Below are positions 1 to 8,742 of a stretch of 64,000 nucleotides of DNA, piece after piece (position 1 is the stretch's first letter; every line of letters starts with the position of its first letter). The position numbers and the translations under genes were made by a program. Where the stretch lies: the NCBI GenBank assembly GCA_030429345.1, contig JAUIFJ010000012.1, forward strand, positions 1-64,000. The letters are read 5' to 3'. The notes beneath the pieces are model-generated. The model did not search any database and had not been told where the DNA came from. It saw only the letters and a list, made by a program, of their open reading frames with translations. This DNA comes from a bacterium (GTDB lineage Bacteria; CAIWAD01).

Positions 1-75
1 TTTTATCGTGTCATGATCGTGGCGTGCCCCTCCGTAGGGGTCGTTCGCGAACGACCCTTACCTATGGGCGGGCCT
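1..75. repeat. Palindromic intergenic repeat past the 3' end of pepN
   Basis: Noncoding edge of the window. It holds a perfect 20-bp palindrome, GGGTCGTTCGCGAACGACCC, at 38-57, preceded by the smaller dyad 'cccctccgtagggg'. On the minus strand it lies just past the pepN stop and could act as a transcript-end hairpin, although no clear U-tract follows. The same palindrome, with one compensating base-pair change, recurs at 34238-34257. That favours a dispersed repetitive palindrome family. Confidence 0.6.
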
Positions 76-2715
76 CTATCGTAATGCCAGGTCCGTGATC
101 TCTTTCACCTTGGAAGGTAGATCCGGCGTTCCGTGGAGCTCCTCCACGGCGGCACGCATGGCCTGCCGATAGCTCTCCCCGAAGCGCTTGAAGCCGCTCA
201 GATAGCGGGCCAGGTTCGCGGCCACGTAGGCATTGATCCTTGCCACCTCGGCCACCTGCCCGGCAAACCAGCGATACCCGGCTTCGCCCTCCTCGTGAAA
301 GGCCAGGCCATTGCTGGCAAAGGTGCGCAGCAGGGCGCGCACGCGGTTGGGATTGGTCGGGACCCAGCTTTCGTGCCGCATCAGCTTCGTGATCCGTTCG
401 CGCGCTCCCGGAAGGCGGCTGCCGGCCTGCAGCGCCAGCCAGACATCGACGACTTCCGCATGATCCCGGAAGCGCTCGTAGAAGCCGGCGCAGAGCTCTT
501 CGTGATCCTCCAGCTCCAGGTTGAGCAGTACGGAAAAAGCCGCCTGGCGATCGCTCATGTTGTCCGCATCCCGGTATTGCTTCCGGCAGCGATCGATGTC
601 CCGGGGACGGGCCGAGCGGGCCAGCAGATTGAGCGCGCTGTTGCGCAGGCTGCGGCGTCCGTGCTGTTCGACATTGAAGGCCCAGGCCTCGACGACAGCC
701 AGCTCCGTGTACAGCTGTTCCAGCTCCGGCCGCAGGGCCTCGGCCAGCAGGCGGGTGCAGTCCAGGCGCGCCTTCTCCAGGGCCAGGGGATCCAGCTCCT
801 GCAGACGCGCCCCCAGGGCCGCAGCGGTGGGCAGCGCCAGGAAGCGGGCCTTGAGGCCGTGATCCAGTTCGCGATCATGCAACACGACGCGCAGGCCACG
901 GGCAATGCCTTCGTCCAGAAGGGGCCGCTCGCCCTGCTGCAGGGCTTCCATGCCCTTCAGGGTCCAGGCGCCGAGCAGCTCCTGGCCGATCTGCCAGCGG
1001 TTGACCGGGTCCGTATCACAGGCCAGCAGCAGCTCCTGCTCCTCGCGCCGCAGGTCGTCCTGCAGGAGCACGGGAGCGCTGAAGTTCCTCAGCAGGCTGG
1101 GAACGGGCGGCTCCTCGCCCCGGGGAAGCCCTTCGATGCGCAGGCACTCCTTCGCCTCGCGCATCACGTGCAGGCTGCCGCCGTCGGCCGCTTCGTCGAT
1201 ACCCGGCAGGGCAAGCTCCCGTCCTTCACGGTCGAAGAAGCCCAGGCGCAGGGGGATCACTAGCGGTGGCAGCTCCGCGCCGCCCTGGTGATCGGCCATG
1301 CGCTGCTCCAGGTGCAGCTCCAGTACTCCCTGCTCCGCCTTCCATTCGCGGCGACAATACAGGCGCGGAGTGCCCGGACGGGAATACCAGCGGCGGAACT
1401 GCTCCAGATCGATGCCGGCGCTCTCCTCGACCAGCGCCAGCAGGTGCTCGCAGGTCACGGCCTGTCCGTCGAATCGGCTGAAGTAGAGGCTCATCGCCTT
1501 CTGCCAGGCCGCGCCGCCGATCATCGTGTGCAGCATGCGCAGGACCTCGGCGCCCTTCTCGTATACGGTGACCGTGTAGAAGTTGTCGATGTCGGCGACC
1601 TCGTCGGGGCGGATCGCGTGCGCCAGCGGACCGGCATCCTCCGGGAACTGGTGCTCGCGCAGGTACTGGGCGTCGAAGATGCGCTTCTGGGCGCGGGAAT
1701 GGGTGTCGGCGGTGAACTCCTGGTCGCGGAGAATCGTCAGGCCCTCTTTCAGCGTCACTTCGAACCAGTCCCGCAGCGTGACACGGTTTCCGCTGAAATT
1801 GTGGAAGTATTCGTGCGCCACGACCCGCTCCACGTAGAGCAGGCGGTCGTCCGGCGTGGTCTCGCGGCTGGCCAGCAGGGCGGCGGCGTTGTAGACATTG
1901 AGGCTGGTGTTTTCCATGGCCCCGGCATTGAAGTCGGCGACGGCGACAATGTTGAAGCGGTCGATCGCGTACTCCAGCCCGTAGACCTTTTCGTCCCAGG
2001 CCATCGACTTGGACAGGCTGTCGAGGGCGTGCCGGCACTTGCCCAGGGCCTGGCCTTCGGCGTAGATCCGCAGTGTGACCCGGCGGCCGCTGCGTGTGAC
2101 AAAGTGGTCCTCGAGGAATTCCAGGTCCCCCGCCACCAGGGCGAAGAGGTAGCAGGGTTTCGGAAAGGGATCGACCCAGACCGCCTCGTGGCGGCCGTCC
2201 TGAAGGTCCCGTTCGCCGGCCGGATCCCCGTTGGAGAGCAGCACGGGGAAACGGCGCTTGTCGGCGCGCAGGGTGACCTTCATCGTCGAGAGGATGTCCG
2301 GCCGGTCGGGGAAGAAGGCGATGCGGCGGAAGCCCAGGCTCTCGCACTGTGTCACCAGGAGGTTTCGCGAGACATAGAGTCCTTCGAGGGCCGTGTTCTC
2401 CGACGGCCGGCAGCGGCTGAAGACGCGCAGCTCGCAGCTGCCGGGGAGTCTGGCAACGCGCAGCAGGCCCTTCTCCGGGTCGTACTCCAGGCATTCCGCC
2501 GGCAGCTCGCGGCCGTCCGCCTCCACGCGGTCCAGCTGCTGCTCCACTCCGTTGAGGAGCAGCGCTTCTTTCGGGTCGCCCTGCCGCCTGAGGCTCAGCC
2601 GGGCCTCGACGTGCGTCTCTTCTGGATCCAGGTCCAGCAGCAGTTCCAGGTGGGGAACCGTCCAGGCGGGCGGCGTGTAGTCTTCCCGGCGAAGCTTCTG
2701 TACAAGGTGGGGCAT
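76..2715 (-). CDS. pepN: Aminopeptidase N (M1 family zinc metallopeptidase)
   Basis: Cytoplasmic zinc aminopeptidase that removes N-terminal residues from peptides; about 879 aa from the chosen start. The exopeptidase motif GAMEN lies near residues 265-269. The zinc site HEYFH is near 301-305 with the downstream glutamate in LKEGL near 324. The long C-terminal helical region matches the proteobacterial PepN subtype. An ATG at 2739 would add eight residues, but the ATG at 2715 has AGGA at good spacing and begins the conserved N-terminus (MPHLVQKLRR). It is divergent from the Nfu gene across about 125 bp. The family call is secure; only the exact start is uncertain. Confidence 0.95.
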   Translation of the reverse strand: MPHLVQKLRREDYTPPAWTVPHLELLLDLDPEETHVEARLSLRRQGDPKEALLLNGVEQQLDRVEADGRELPAECLEYDPEKGLLRVARLPGSCELRVFSRCRPSENTALEGLYVSRNLLVTQCESLGFRRIAFFPDRPDILSTMKVTLRADKRRFPVLLSNGDPAGERDLQDGRHEAVWVDPFPKPCYLFALVAGDLEFLEDHFVTRSGRRVTLRIYAEGQALGKCRHALDSLSKSMAWDEKVYGLEYAIDRFNIVAVADFNAGAMENTSLNVYNAAALLASRETTPDDRLLYVERVVAHEYFHNFSGNRVTLRDWFEVTLKEGLTILRDQEFTADTHSRAQKRIFDAQYLREHQFPEDAGPLAHAIRPDEVADIDNFYTVTVYEKGAEVLRMLHTMIGGAAWQKAMSLYFSRFDGQAVTCEHLLALVEESAGIDLEQFRRWYSRPGTPRLYCRREWKAEQGVLELHLEQRMADHQGGAELPPLVIPLRLGFFDREGRELALPGIDEAADGGSLHVMREAKECLRIEGLPRGEEPPVPSLLRNFSAPVLLQDDLRREEQELLLACDTDPVNRWQIGQELLGAWTLKGMEALQQGERPLLDEGIARGLRVVLHDRELDHGLKARFLALPTAAALGARLQELDPLALEKARLDCTRLLAEALRPELEQLYTELAVVEAWAFNVEQHGRRSLRNSALNLLARSARPRDIDRCRKQYRDADNMSDRQAAFSVLLNLELEDHEELCAGFYERFRDHAEVVDVWLALQAGSRLPGARERITKLMRHESWVPTNPNRVRALLRTFASNGLAFHEEGEAGYRWFAGQVAEVARINAYVAANLARYLSGFKRFGESYRQAMRAAVEELHGTPDLPSKVKEITDLALR

Positions 2716-2840
2716 GGTTCGTTCCTGTTTTCGATACATGGCAAGGGGGATACGCGTCGCGGGATCGATGCGGGCGGGACCGGCTTGGCAATCCCCCGGA
2801 ATTCCGCATCTTCCCGATCCAGAACTGCAAGGAAGGAAGG

Positions 2841-3380
2841 ATGGACCTGAGCCTCAAGTACCAGCCGACGCCGAATCCCAATGCGTTGATTTTTCACTGC
2901 CCGGAAGAACTGAGCCGCGGCGGTCCTGTGCAGCTGCAGAAGGACACGCCGGCTCCCCCTCCTCTGGCAGAGGCGCTCTTCGCCCTGGAGGGCGTGGAAA
3001 GCCTCTTGCTGGACGGAAAGCGGCTGACCCTGAGCAAGCGCAGCGAACGTCCCTGGGGGGACCTGCTGCCGGAAGCGGACAAGGTGCTGCGGAAGGTCCT
3101 GCCCGACCATCAGCCCCAGGAAGCGGGAGCGGGAGAAGACCCGGAAATCGACGCGGCAGAGCTGCAGAAGATCTCGAGTCTGATCGACGCGCACATCCGC
3201 CCTTTCCTGCAGAACGACGGCGGGGACTTGAGCCTGCTCGGCCTGAAGGGGAAGGTGCTCAGCATTCGCTACCTGGGCGCCTGCGGCTCCTGCCCCGCCG
3301 CCTTCGGCGGAACCCTGCAGGCCATTCGCAAGGTGCTACAGGAGCACTACCGCGAAGACATCCAGGTGATCCCCGTCTAA
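2841..3380 (+). CDS. Nfu/NifU-type iron-sulfur cluster scaffold or carrier protein
   Basis: 179-aa protein with an N-terminal Nfu-type domain (PTPNPNALIF) and a C-terminal NifU domain of about 75 residues. The latter carries the cluster-binding CxxC (CGSC) at Cys148 and Cys151. Such proteins bind and deliver [4Fe-4S] clusters to client enzymes. Clients are plentiful in this window, including aconitase, HydG and HydF, though any specific pairing is inference. The start has an AAGGAAGG ribosome-binding site directly upstream. It is divergent from pepN. Confidence 0.9.
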   Translation: MDLSLKYQPTPNPNALIFHCPEELSRGGPVQLQKDTPAPPPLAEALFALEGVESLLLDGKRLTLSKRSERPWGDLLPEADKVLRKVLPDHQPQEAGAGEDPEIDAAELQKISSLIDAHIRPFLQNDGGDLSLLGLKGKVLSIRYLGACGSCPAAFGGTLQAIRKVLQEHYREDIQVIPV

Positions 3381-3613
3381 CAGTCGCTATCACGATCAGA
3401 ATTGCCAACAATCGCTATCGGGATCGCTATCGCTATCGCTATCGATGCAAGGAAACAGGAAAAAGCATCCTCGCGACAGCGCAGAAAATGTGTCCCCCCT
3501 GGAACGATTTACCTTCACAGGGCAAGCCCGCTATCGATAGCGATAGCGAAGTTGTAACACACAAAATAAACTGGGTGGGGGCGAGGGGAGCTCCGACCGA
3601 ATACGGAGAGACC
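3381..3613. repeat. CGCTATCG iterations with facing inverted copies
   Basis: No gene seen. Around 3386-3447 the octamer CGCTATCG and its overlaps are iterated, ending in three consecutive 'cgctat' units. At 3530-3551 the complementary orientation appears (GCTATCGATAGCGATAGCG), itself containing the palindrome CGCTATCGATAGCG. Transcribed, the two blocks could pair across about 85 nt. The same octamer builds the perfect hairpin at 6876-6907. It may end the Nfu transcript or be a dispersed repeat. Confidence 0.6.
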
Positions 3614-4042
3614 ATGTTCCTGCTTTTTCTTGTCCTGCACCTGTTGGGCGCCGTCATCTGGACCGGCGGCCACCTGACGCTTGCCCTGACCGCCCTGCCC
3701 GCCGCCCGCGCCCAGTCTTCCACGGAGCTATTGAAGAGCGCCTGGCGCCGCCTGGACAAGCTGGCCCTGCCCTTCCTGGGCCTGCAGGTGCTGAGCGGCC
3801 TCTACCTGCTGCACCGGCTCGTACCCGACCCGGGCCAGTGGTTCAACATGAAGAGCCCGGTGACACATGTCTTCATGACCAAGCTGCTGCTGCTGGTCTT
3901 CACCCTTGCCGTGGTCGGCTGGAGCCATGCCAAACGGAAACAGGCCCCGGCGGATCAGCCCGGCGCCCTGGCCGCGCCCCTGTGGACGGTGACGATCCTG
4001 GGCATCCTGCTGATCGTGGCGGGGGCCGCCTTCCGGATCTAG
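3614..4042 (+). CDS. CopD-like four-helix integral membrane protein
   Basis: 142-aa protein of four predicted membrane helices, matching the CopD-like family: N-terminal LHLLGAVIWTGGHL, helix 2 around ALPFLGLQVLSGLYLL, helix 3 KLLLLVFTLAVVGW, helix 4 at the C-terminus. Relatives are linked to copper handling or redox membrane functions, but no substrate is proven. I chose the ATG at 3614 because GGAG precedes it; the same frame is open much further upstream, but that stretch shadows the Nfu gene. It converges on the minus-strand metallophosphoesterase with a 4-bp overlap at the stops. Confidence 0.75.
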   Translation: MFLLFLVLHLLGAVIWTGGHLTLALTALPAARAQSSTELLKSAWRRLDKLALPFLGLQVLSGLYLLHRLVPDPGQWFNMKSPVTHVFMTKLLLLVFTLAVVGWSHAKRKQAPADQPGALAAPLWTVTILGILLIVAGAAFRI

Positions 4043-4896
4043 CTTTTCGGCGGACCGTCCAGCACGGGCAGGAAACCGCGCTCCGGTACGGCCTGTAACA
4101 CGGCCTGCGGCCGGGGGCAGCCGTACTCGGCGGCGGCCGTGAAGACGACCAGATTGGGCCTCGGACTGTAGACGCCGCTGCTGTGCGTATGGCCGCAGAG
4201 CACGGTCAGCCGACAGGCCGGCCTTTCCGCGGCAAAGGCCAGCAGGACGTCTCCCGCGGCCTGGCAGCTGAACCAGGGCAGCCAGTCCGCGTTCGAGATC
4301 GCGCCCTCATGCCAGCTGGCTCCCTTGAAGGGAGGCACATGGAGTACGACGAGCAGCTCGTCCACGGAAGCCGGGCAGGCCTCCAGCTGCTCCTTCAGCC
4401 TCGCGCCGGCCTCGCTGCCCAGGCGGCGCAGGACCTGGACCCGTTCCCGGCGGGAAAGCTCCTGCAGGTCCTCGATCAGGCGAAAGTCATTGAGGAACAC
4501 AGGCGAGGTCATTGGATTGCCCAGGCGGGCATCGCCCCAGCCATCCACTCCCACGATCGCCGTCTTCTCACCGAAGAGCAGGGGTTCCGCCTCGTTCAGG
4601 TAGACCAGCAAGGGCAGGGTTTGACACAGGTCCCGGATCTCCCGGCGGACGCCGGCGATCGAGCCGTGGTAGTAGTCGTGGTTTCCGAGCACGAAGTACA
4701 GGGGTCGCTCGACGATCCGGACGAAGTCCGCCAGGCAGGTCGCCAGCGACCGCGCCTGGCTGATGTCCCCGGACAGCAGCCAGGCCTCGAGGGACCGTTC
4801 TTTCAGGCGATGGAAGAAGGCTTCGCGTTCCTCGTGATCCAGGAAATCCAGGTGGATGTCGGAGAGCCAGCCGAATCGCAGGGGGCCTTCAGCCAC
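4039..4896 (-). CDS. Calcineurin-like metallophosphoesterase translationally coupled to selD
   Basis: 285-aa cytoplasmic protein with the five metallophosphoesterase blocks: SDIHLD near residue 12, GDIS, GNHDYY, a histidine in VVLHVPP, and GHTHSSG near the C-terminus. These bind a dinuclear metal centre; the substrate is unknown. It starts at a GTG whose eight bases (GTGGCTGA) overlap the end of selD, so the two genes are almost certainly one transcript and translationally coupled. A role in selenium metabolism would be inference from position only. Confidence 0.88.
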   Translation of the reverse strand: MAEGPLRFGWLSDIHLDFLDHEEREAFFHRLKERSLEAWLLSGDISQARSLATCLADFVRIVERPLYFVLGNHDYYHGSIAGVRREIRDLCQTLPLLVYLNEAEPLLFGEKTAIVGVDGWGDARLGNPMTSPVFLNDFRLIEDLQELSRRERVQVLRRLGSEAGARLKEQLEACPASVDELLVVLHVPPFKGASWHEGAISNADWLPWFSCQAAGDVLLAFAAERPACRLTVLCGHTHSSGVYSPRPNLVVFTAAAEYGCPRPQAVLQAVPERGFLPVLDGPPKS

Positions 4897-5953
4897 GGAC
4901 TATTTCCAGCCTCTTCTTCCCGTCGCCGGCCAGGACCTGCCCGATGCGTGAGACAGGCACATCCGCCTCGCGCAAGGCCTTCTCGGCCTCCTCCGCCGCT
5001 CCCTCTGGCAGGGCGACCAGCAGGCCGCCGCTGGTCAGGGGGTCGACAAGCAGCTCGCGATCAATGCGGTCAACGGAGTCCTCGACCTTCCACCAGGACT
5101 GGACCAGCAGACGGTTGGGGCCGTTGGATCCCGTGCTCACTCCGGCCTCGTACATCTCTCGCGCCTCGGCAAGCACGGGCACGCGCCCGGCATGGATCCG
5201 CAGACAGACTTCGCCCTGGTTGCTCATCTCCATGGCGTGGCCCGCCAGGCCGAAACCCGTGATGTCCGTGCAGGCATGGACCGGAAAGTCCTGCAGCACC
5301 TCGCAGGGAACGCGGTTCAGCTCCGAGGCCTGCTCCAGGCAGGCCTGCATGGCGGACTGTGATACTTTGCCCTTCAGGTTGGCATTGAAGAGCACCCCGC
5401 TGCCCAGTTTCTTCGTCATCAGCAGGATGTCTCCGGGACGGGCGCCCACGTTGCGCCAGATCCGCTCCGGGTGCACGATGCCGGTCACGGCGAGGCCGAA
5501 CTTGGGCTCCTCGTCCATGATCGTGTGTCCCCCGACCAGCTGGGCTCCCGCCTCGGCGATCTTGATCGCCGCTCCGCGAATGATGTCGTGCAGGATCTCC
5601 TCGGGCAGCTTGTCCGAGGGAAAGGCGACCAGGTTGAGGCAGGTCAGTGGCCGCCCTCCCATGGCGTAGATGTCACTCAGCGAATTGGCCGCCGCCACCT
5701 TGCCGAAGATCTCGCCGTCATCGACGGGCGGAGTAATGAAATCCGCCGTGTTGACGAGCGCACGCTCCCCGTCCAGACGGTAGACGCCGGCGTCGTCGCT
5801 GGTCTCGAAGCCCACCAGCAGGGCCGGATCCCGCGGAAGATCAAGCTGTCCGAGGGCTCTCGCCAGTCCGACCGGACTGAACTTGGCAGCTCAACCGCAG
5901 GTCTTGGCCAGGCTGGTCAGCGTGGCCGCGCCCGCCAGTTTCTTCCAGAACAT
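4889..5953 (-). CDS. selD: Selenide, water dikinase (SelD), itself a selenoprotein
   Basis: SelD makes selenophosphate from selenide and ATP, the selenium donor for Sec-tRNA. Read from the ATG at 5953 the protein is 354 aa. Codon 21 is an in-frame TGA (5891-5893) in the context T-C-G-U-A-A-K. This matches the family's catalytic Cys/Sec followed three residues later by lysine (here Lys24). Downstream come ETSDDAGVY, TADFITPPVDD and GGHTIMDEEP, typical of SelD. A gene begun after the TGA would lack the catalytic residue and the conserved N-terminal segment. A hairpin follows the TGA at bacterial-SECIS spacing. The gene itself terminates on TGA, so UGA is read both ways in one message. Confidence 0.93.
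5864..5893 (-). promoter_or_regulatory. Bacterial SECIS-like hairpin in selD
   Basis: Counting the U of UGA as base 1, CAGTCC (15-20) pairs with GGACTG (25-30) around the loop GGTC (21-24). G-U in the loop falls at 22-23, within one base of the position in E. coli fdhF, where SelB contacts the loop. The element is inside the coding sequence, as bacterial SECIS elements are. Confidence 0.75.
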
Positions 5954-5979
5954 GCATCGCCTTTTCGTGCTGAATTGAA

Positions 5980-5994
5980 GTTCCCCGGGGGAAC
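5980..5994. promoter_or_regulatory. Dyad in the selD / flavin reductase divergent region
   Basis: GTTCCCC-GGGGGAAC is an almost perfect inverted repeat between the divergent selD and ferredoxin reductase-like starts. It lies where an operator could affect both promoters. No regulator family is assigned. Confidence 0.3.
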
Positions 5995-6049
5995 AGGATT
6001 TGTTTGTCTATTGTAAGTTTGTGCGGTTACAGCAAGAAGCGGAGAGACC

Positions 6050-6841
6050 GTGAACGACGTCAACGCCACCCTGATCAAGCACCAGAACCTCAATGAAGGC
6101 CTGGGCATTCTCCACGTCCGCCCCGACGGGGGCTTAAGCCCCTTTCACGCGGGCCAGTTCATGATGGCCGGGCTGCCCGATCCCCTGGACGAGCAACCCG
6201 CCAAAGAGCAGGCGCGACCGCAGAAAGTCCTGCGCCGCGCCTATTCCATTGCCAGCTCGCCGTCCCAGAACGGCCACGTGGAATTCTTCGTGGTCCGCGT
6301 GGACGGCGGTCGTCTGACTCCCATGCTCTGGGACTTGAAGGAAGGGGACCGCCTCTTCCTCGACAACCGGGGCCGCGGGCATTTCCACCTGGAAGGGCTG
6401 GACCTGTCCGGCGACGCTCTGCTGATGCTGGCCACCGGCACCGGCCTGGCGCCCTTCGTGGCCATGATACGCGAGTTCCGGCAGAAAGGATTCCCGCGCC
6501 GCGTGATCCTCGTGCATGGCGTCCGTCACCGAGGGGACCTGGGCTACGAAGAAGAATTCCGCTCCCTGGCCGCGGAAAGGAGCGACTTCGAGTTCCTGCC
6601 GGTGACCTCCCGCGAGGACGCTCCGCCCGAAGGCGGTCTACGCGGACACCTGCAGCAGATCCTGGACCCGGAAAGCTTCAAGAACCACTTCGGCGAGGCG
6701 CTTGCTCCGGCGCATATGCGGGTCCTGCTCTGCGGCAACCCTGCCATGATCGAGAATTCGGTCTCCCGCCTGGGCCTGCTGGGCTTCACCCGCCACAGCA
6801 AAAAAGAACCCGGCAACCTGCATTTCGAGAAGTACTGGTAA
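6050..6841 (+). CDS. Ferredoxin/flavodoxin-NADP(+) reductase-like flavoprotein
   Basis: 263-aa FAD- and NAD(P)-binding reductase of the FNR superfamily. The FAD-binding motif RAYS is at residues 63-66 (RAYSIASS) and the pyridine nucleotide motif GTGLAPF near 130-136. The C-terminus (HFEKYW) resembles bacterial Fpr, which ends in an aromatic residue stacking on FAD. It likely shuttles electrons between NADPH and ferredoxin or flavodoxin. The start is GTG at 6050 after GGAGAG. Divergent from selD and convergent with the YjbR-like gene. Confidence 0.85.
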   Translation: MNDVNATLIKHQNLNEGLGILHVRPDGGLSPFHAGQFMMAGLPDPLDEQPAKEQARPQKVLRRAYSIASSPSQNGHVEFFVVRVDGGRLTPMLWDLKEGDRLFLDNRGRGHFHLEGLDLSGDALLMLATGTGLAPFVAMIREFRQKGFPRRVILVHGVRHRGDLGYEEEFRSLAAERSDFEFLPVTSREDAPPEGGLRGHLQQILDPESFKNHFGEALAPAHMRVLLCGNPAMIENSVSRLGLLGFTRHSKKEPGNLHFEKYW

Positions 6842-6875
6842 GCCTTCTTAAAACCATAGCCGCCTTCACTCAAAA

Positions 6876-6907
6876 AATCGCTATCGCTGCGCGCAGCGAT
6901 AGCGATT
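6876..6907. terminator. Perfect 32-bp palindrome, probable bidirectional terminator
   Basis: AATCGCTATCGCTGCG and its exact complement meet head to head between two convergent genes. An A-run precedes it on the plus strand, giving a U-tract for the minus-strand transcript. It is built from the CGCTATCG octamer also iterated at 3386-3551. Confidence 0.7.
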
Positions 6908-6916
6908 AGAGGGGGG

Positions 6917-7273
6917 TCAGTCGGCCTTCAGTACTCGCTGGATCTTTTTGGGCAGGCCTGCGACGATCAGCTCGTAGCTGTGATGCATCAGCTCGAGCAG
7001 CATCGCGTCGTCCACGCTGCCGTCCTGGATCACCGTGTTCCAGTGGACCTTGCTCATGTGATACCCCGGAAGGACTCCGCTGTGCTGCTGGCGCAGCATG
7101 ATCGCCCTGTCTGGATCACATTTCAGGTTGACGCGCAGGGGGCTGGCCTTCAGCACCAGCAGGGCGAACATCTTCCCGCCGACCTTGAAGACCAGCACAT
7201 CCTCGCCGAAGGGCAGGCCTTCCGTGACACCGGGCAGGGCCATGCAGTGGCCGCGGAAGGTGCTGCCGTCCAT
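6917..7273 (-). CDS. MmcQ/YjbR-family DNA-binding-fold protein
   Basis: 118-aa protein of the MmcQ/YjbR (CyaY-like fold) family. It has the N-terminal LPGVTEGLPFGEDVLVFKVG, a central strand region with FALL and LKCDPDRA, and the typical end HMSKVHWNTVI...SYELIVAGLPKK. Function in the family is poorly defined. The ATG at 7273 has a GGGAGGAG site, and the gene begins 15 bp after the saccharopine dehydrogenase stop, so it probably shares that transcript. Confidence 0.8.
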   Translation of the reverse strand: MDGSTFRGHCMALPGVTEGLPFGEDVLVFKVGGKMFALLVLKASPLRVNLKCDPDRAIMLRQQHSGVLPGYHMSKVHWNTVIQDGSVDDAMLLELMHHSYELIVAGLPKKIQRVLKAD

Positions 7274-7288
7274 GCTCCTCCCTGTATC

Positions 7289-8650
7289 CTAGTAGAGTTC
7301 GGGGGCCGCGCTGGCCTTGCGCACCGAATGCTCGAAGGTGATGCCTTCGCTGGCAAGGGCCTCGAGGATCGGCTTGTAGATGCCCGGGTGAATCGGGATC
7401 AGCACGCCGCGCTCGAGGATCTCCTCCTTGAGGATCATGCAGACCGCCAGCGCCGCCGGCAGACCGACGGTGCGTGACATGGCTGTGAAGCCGCCCGCCT
7501 CTCCCTTGTGCACCATGGTCGAAACGCGCAGTTCGCGGCGCTTGTCCTCGTACTCGACTTCCATTTCGTGTTGCAGGACCACCATGTCGCACTCGTCCTC
7601 GTGGAGCACGAGTTTCTTCTGCAGCAGGTCGATCAGCATCGCCGCCGCCGTGTCGCCCTTGCAGCTGACCTTGTCTTCCGAGAAGAGGCCGAGCCACTTC
7701 AGGTTCTGCATGATGTGTCCGGTCGGGCTGATGTTCAGCAGCCGCGACAAGCGGGTCGGCAGGTTGCGACCCGGCAGGTTGAGCGGCAGGAACATCTCGA
7801 CCACTTCGGCATAGCTGCGCTGCTGCAGGTCCGGAATGTGGATCGTCTCGTCGGAGAGGCCCAGGGAGACGATCTGCCTCCAGGTGCCGGCGAAACCGGG
7901 GTAACGCAGCGTGGCGCGAACCATGGTGCGCACATCCTTCAGGCCAAGCACCTCGGGATAACTGAGCGAGTCGCGATTGGAATAGGCTTCCATTTCGCCC
8001 AGGCCCTCCACGTCCACGTGCCAGGTCTGCTCGAAGATGCGCTGGCGGGGCACGATCTTGACATGGCCGTGTTCCAGGTACTGGGCACCCTTCTCGCCAG
8101 CCATCACCACGTTGCGGGGATTCCAGGTGATCGCGTATTTCAGCGGATTGCTGATCGATTCCGGAGCCGGCACTCCGCTGCCGTAGCTCCAGAAACTGAT
8201 CACCTTGCCCTTGTCGGCGCGGATCGATTCGATCATTTCCATGGAGCTCATGTGGTCGATTCCAGGATCGAGACCGCATTCGGCCAGCAGGAGCAGTCCC
8301 TTTTCCCTGGCGACGTCGTACAGCGCCTTGAGTTCGCGGCTGGCATAGGAGGCGGACACCATGTGGCTGCCGCAGGCCAGGCAGTCTTCGGCAATCATCA
8401 GCTGGAACTGGGGCGCCAGCAGGCTGACGACCACATCGGCGCCCTGGATCAGCTCCCGGCGCTGCGCCGCGTCGTTGACATCGAAGGCCAGGGTCTCGCC
8501 GTTGGGATGATCGCCCACGCGGCGCCGGGCCATTCCTTCGTCCAGATCCGCCACTGTGACACGCCAGTTCTCCTTGCGCGCCTGCTCAAGCAGGAAGTGG
8601 ATCAGGTAGGGGGAACTCATCCCCGCTCCGAGCACAAGAATCGACTTCAT
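7289..8650 (-). CDS. Saccharopine dehydrogenase, glutamate-forming (SDH half of LKR/SDH)
   Basis: 453-aa NAD(P)-binding oxidoreductase that in this family splits saccharopine to glutamate and 2-aminoadipate semialdehyde. A Rossmann motif opens the protein (ILVLGAGMSSPYL), followed by VVVSLLAPQFQ and AECGLDPGIDHM. The C-terminal domain matches the SDH part of bifunctional animal and plant LKR/SDH. The partner LKR gene is 92 bp upstream on the same strand, so the two steps are encoded side by side as separate polypeptides. This favours lysine degradation, although the reverse direction cannot be excluded from sequence. Confidence 0.88.
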   Translation of the reverse strand: MKSILVLGAGMSSPYLIHFLLEQARKENWRVTVADLDEGMARRRVGDHPNGETLAFDVNDAAQRRELIQGADVVVSLLAPQFQLMIAEDCLACGSHMVSASYASRELKALYDVAREKGLLLLAECGLDPGIDHMSSMEMIESIRADKGKVISFWSYGSGVPAPESISNPLKYAITWNPRNVVMAGEKGAQYLEHGHVKIVPRQRIFEQTWHVDVEGLGEMEAYSNRDSLSYPEVLGLKDVRTMVRATLRYPGFAGTWRQIVSLGLSDETIHIPDLQQRSYAEVVEMFLPLNLPGRNLPTRLSRLLNISPTGHIMQNLKWLGLFSEDKVSCKGDTAAAMLIDLLQKKLVLHEDECDMVVLQHEMEVEYEDKRRELRVSTMVHKGEAGGFTAMSRTVGLPAALAVCMILKEEILERGVLIPIHPGIYKPILEALASEGITFEHSVRKASAAPELY

Positions 8651-8742
8651 GATTGGATTCCCGCAATACAGGGTGAACCGGGACCACGACTGGGGTTCCC
8701 GGGTGATTGTCTACAAACGGTCCGGCAGCGGACCCTCGCCCT

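Noticed and set aside
3380-3551. CRISPR array
   Set aside because: Repeats are short tandem units without unique spacers, and no cas gene is present.
2714-3613. Very long open frame extending the CopD-like gene upstream
   Set aside because: It overlaps the Nfu gene in another frame and encodes low-quality Arg/Gly/Pro-rich sequence; the start at 3614 has a ribosome site.
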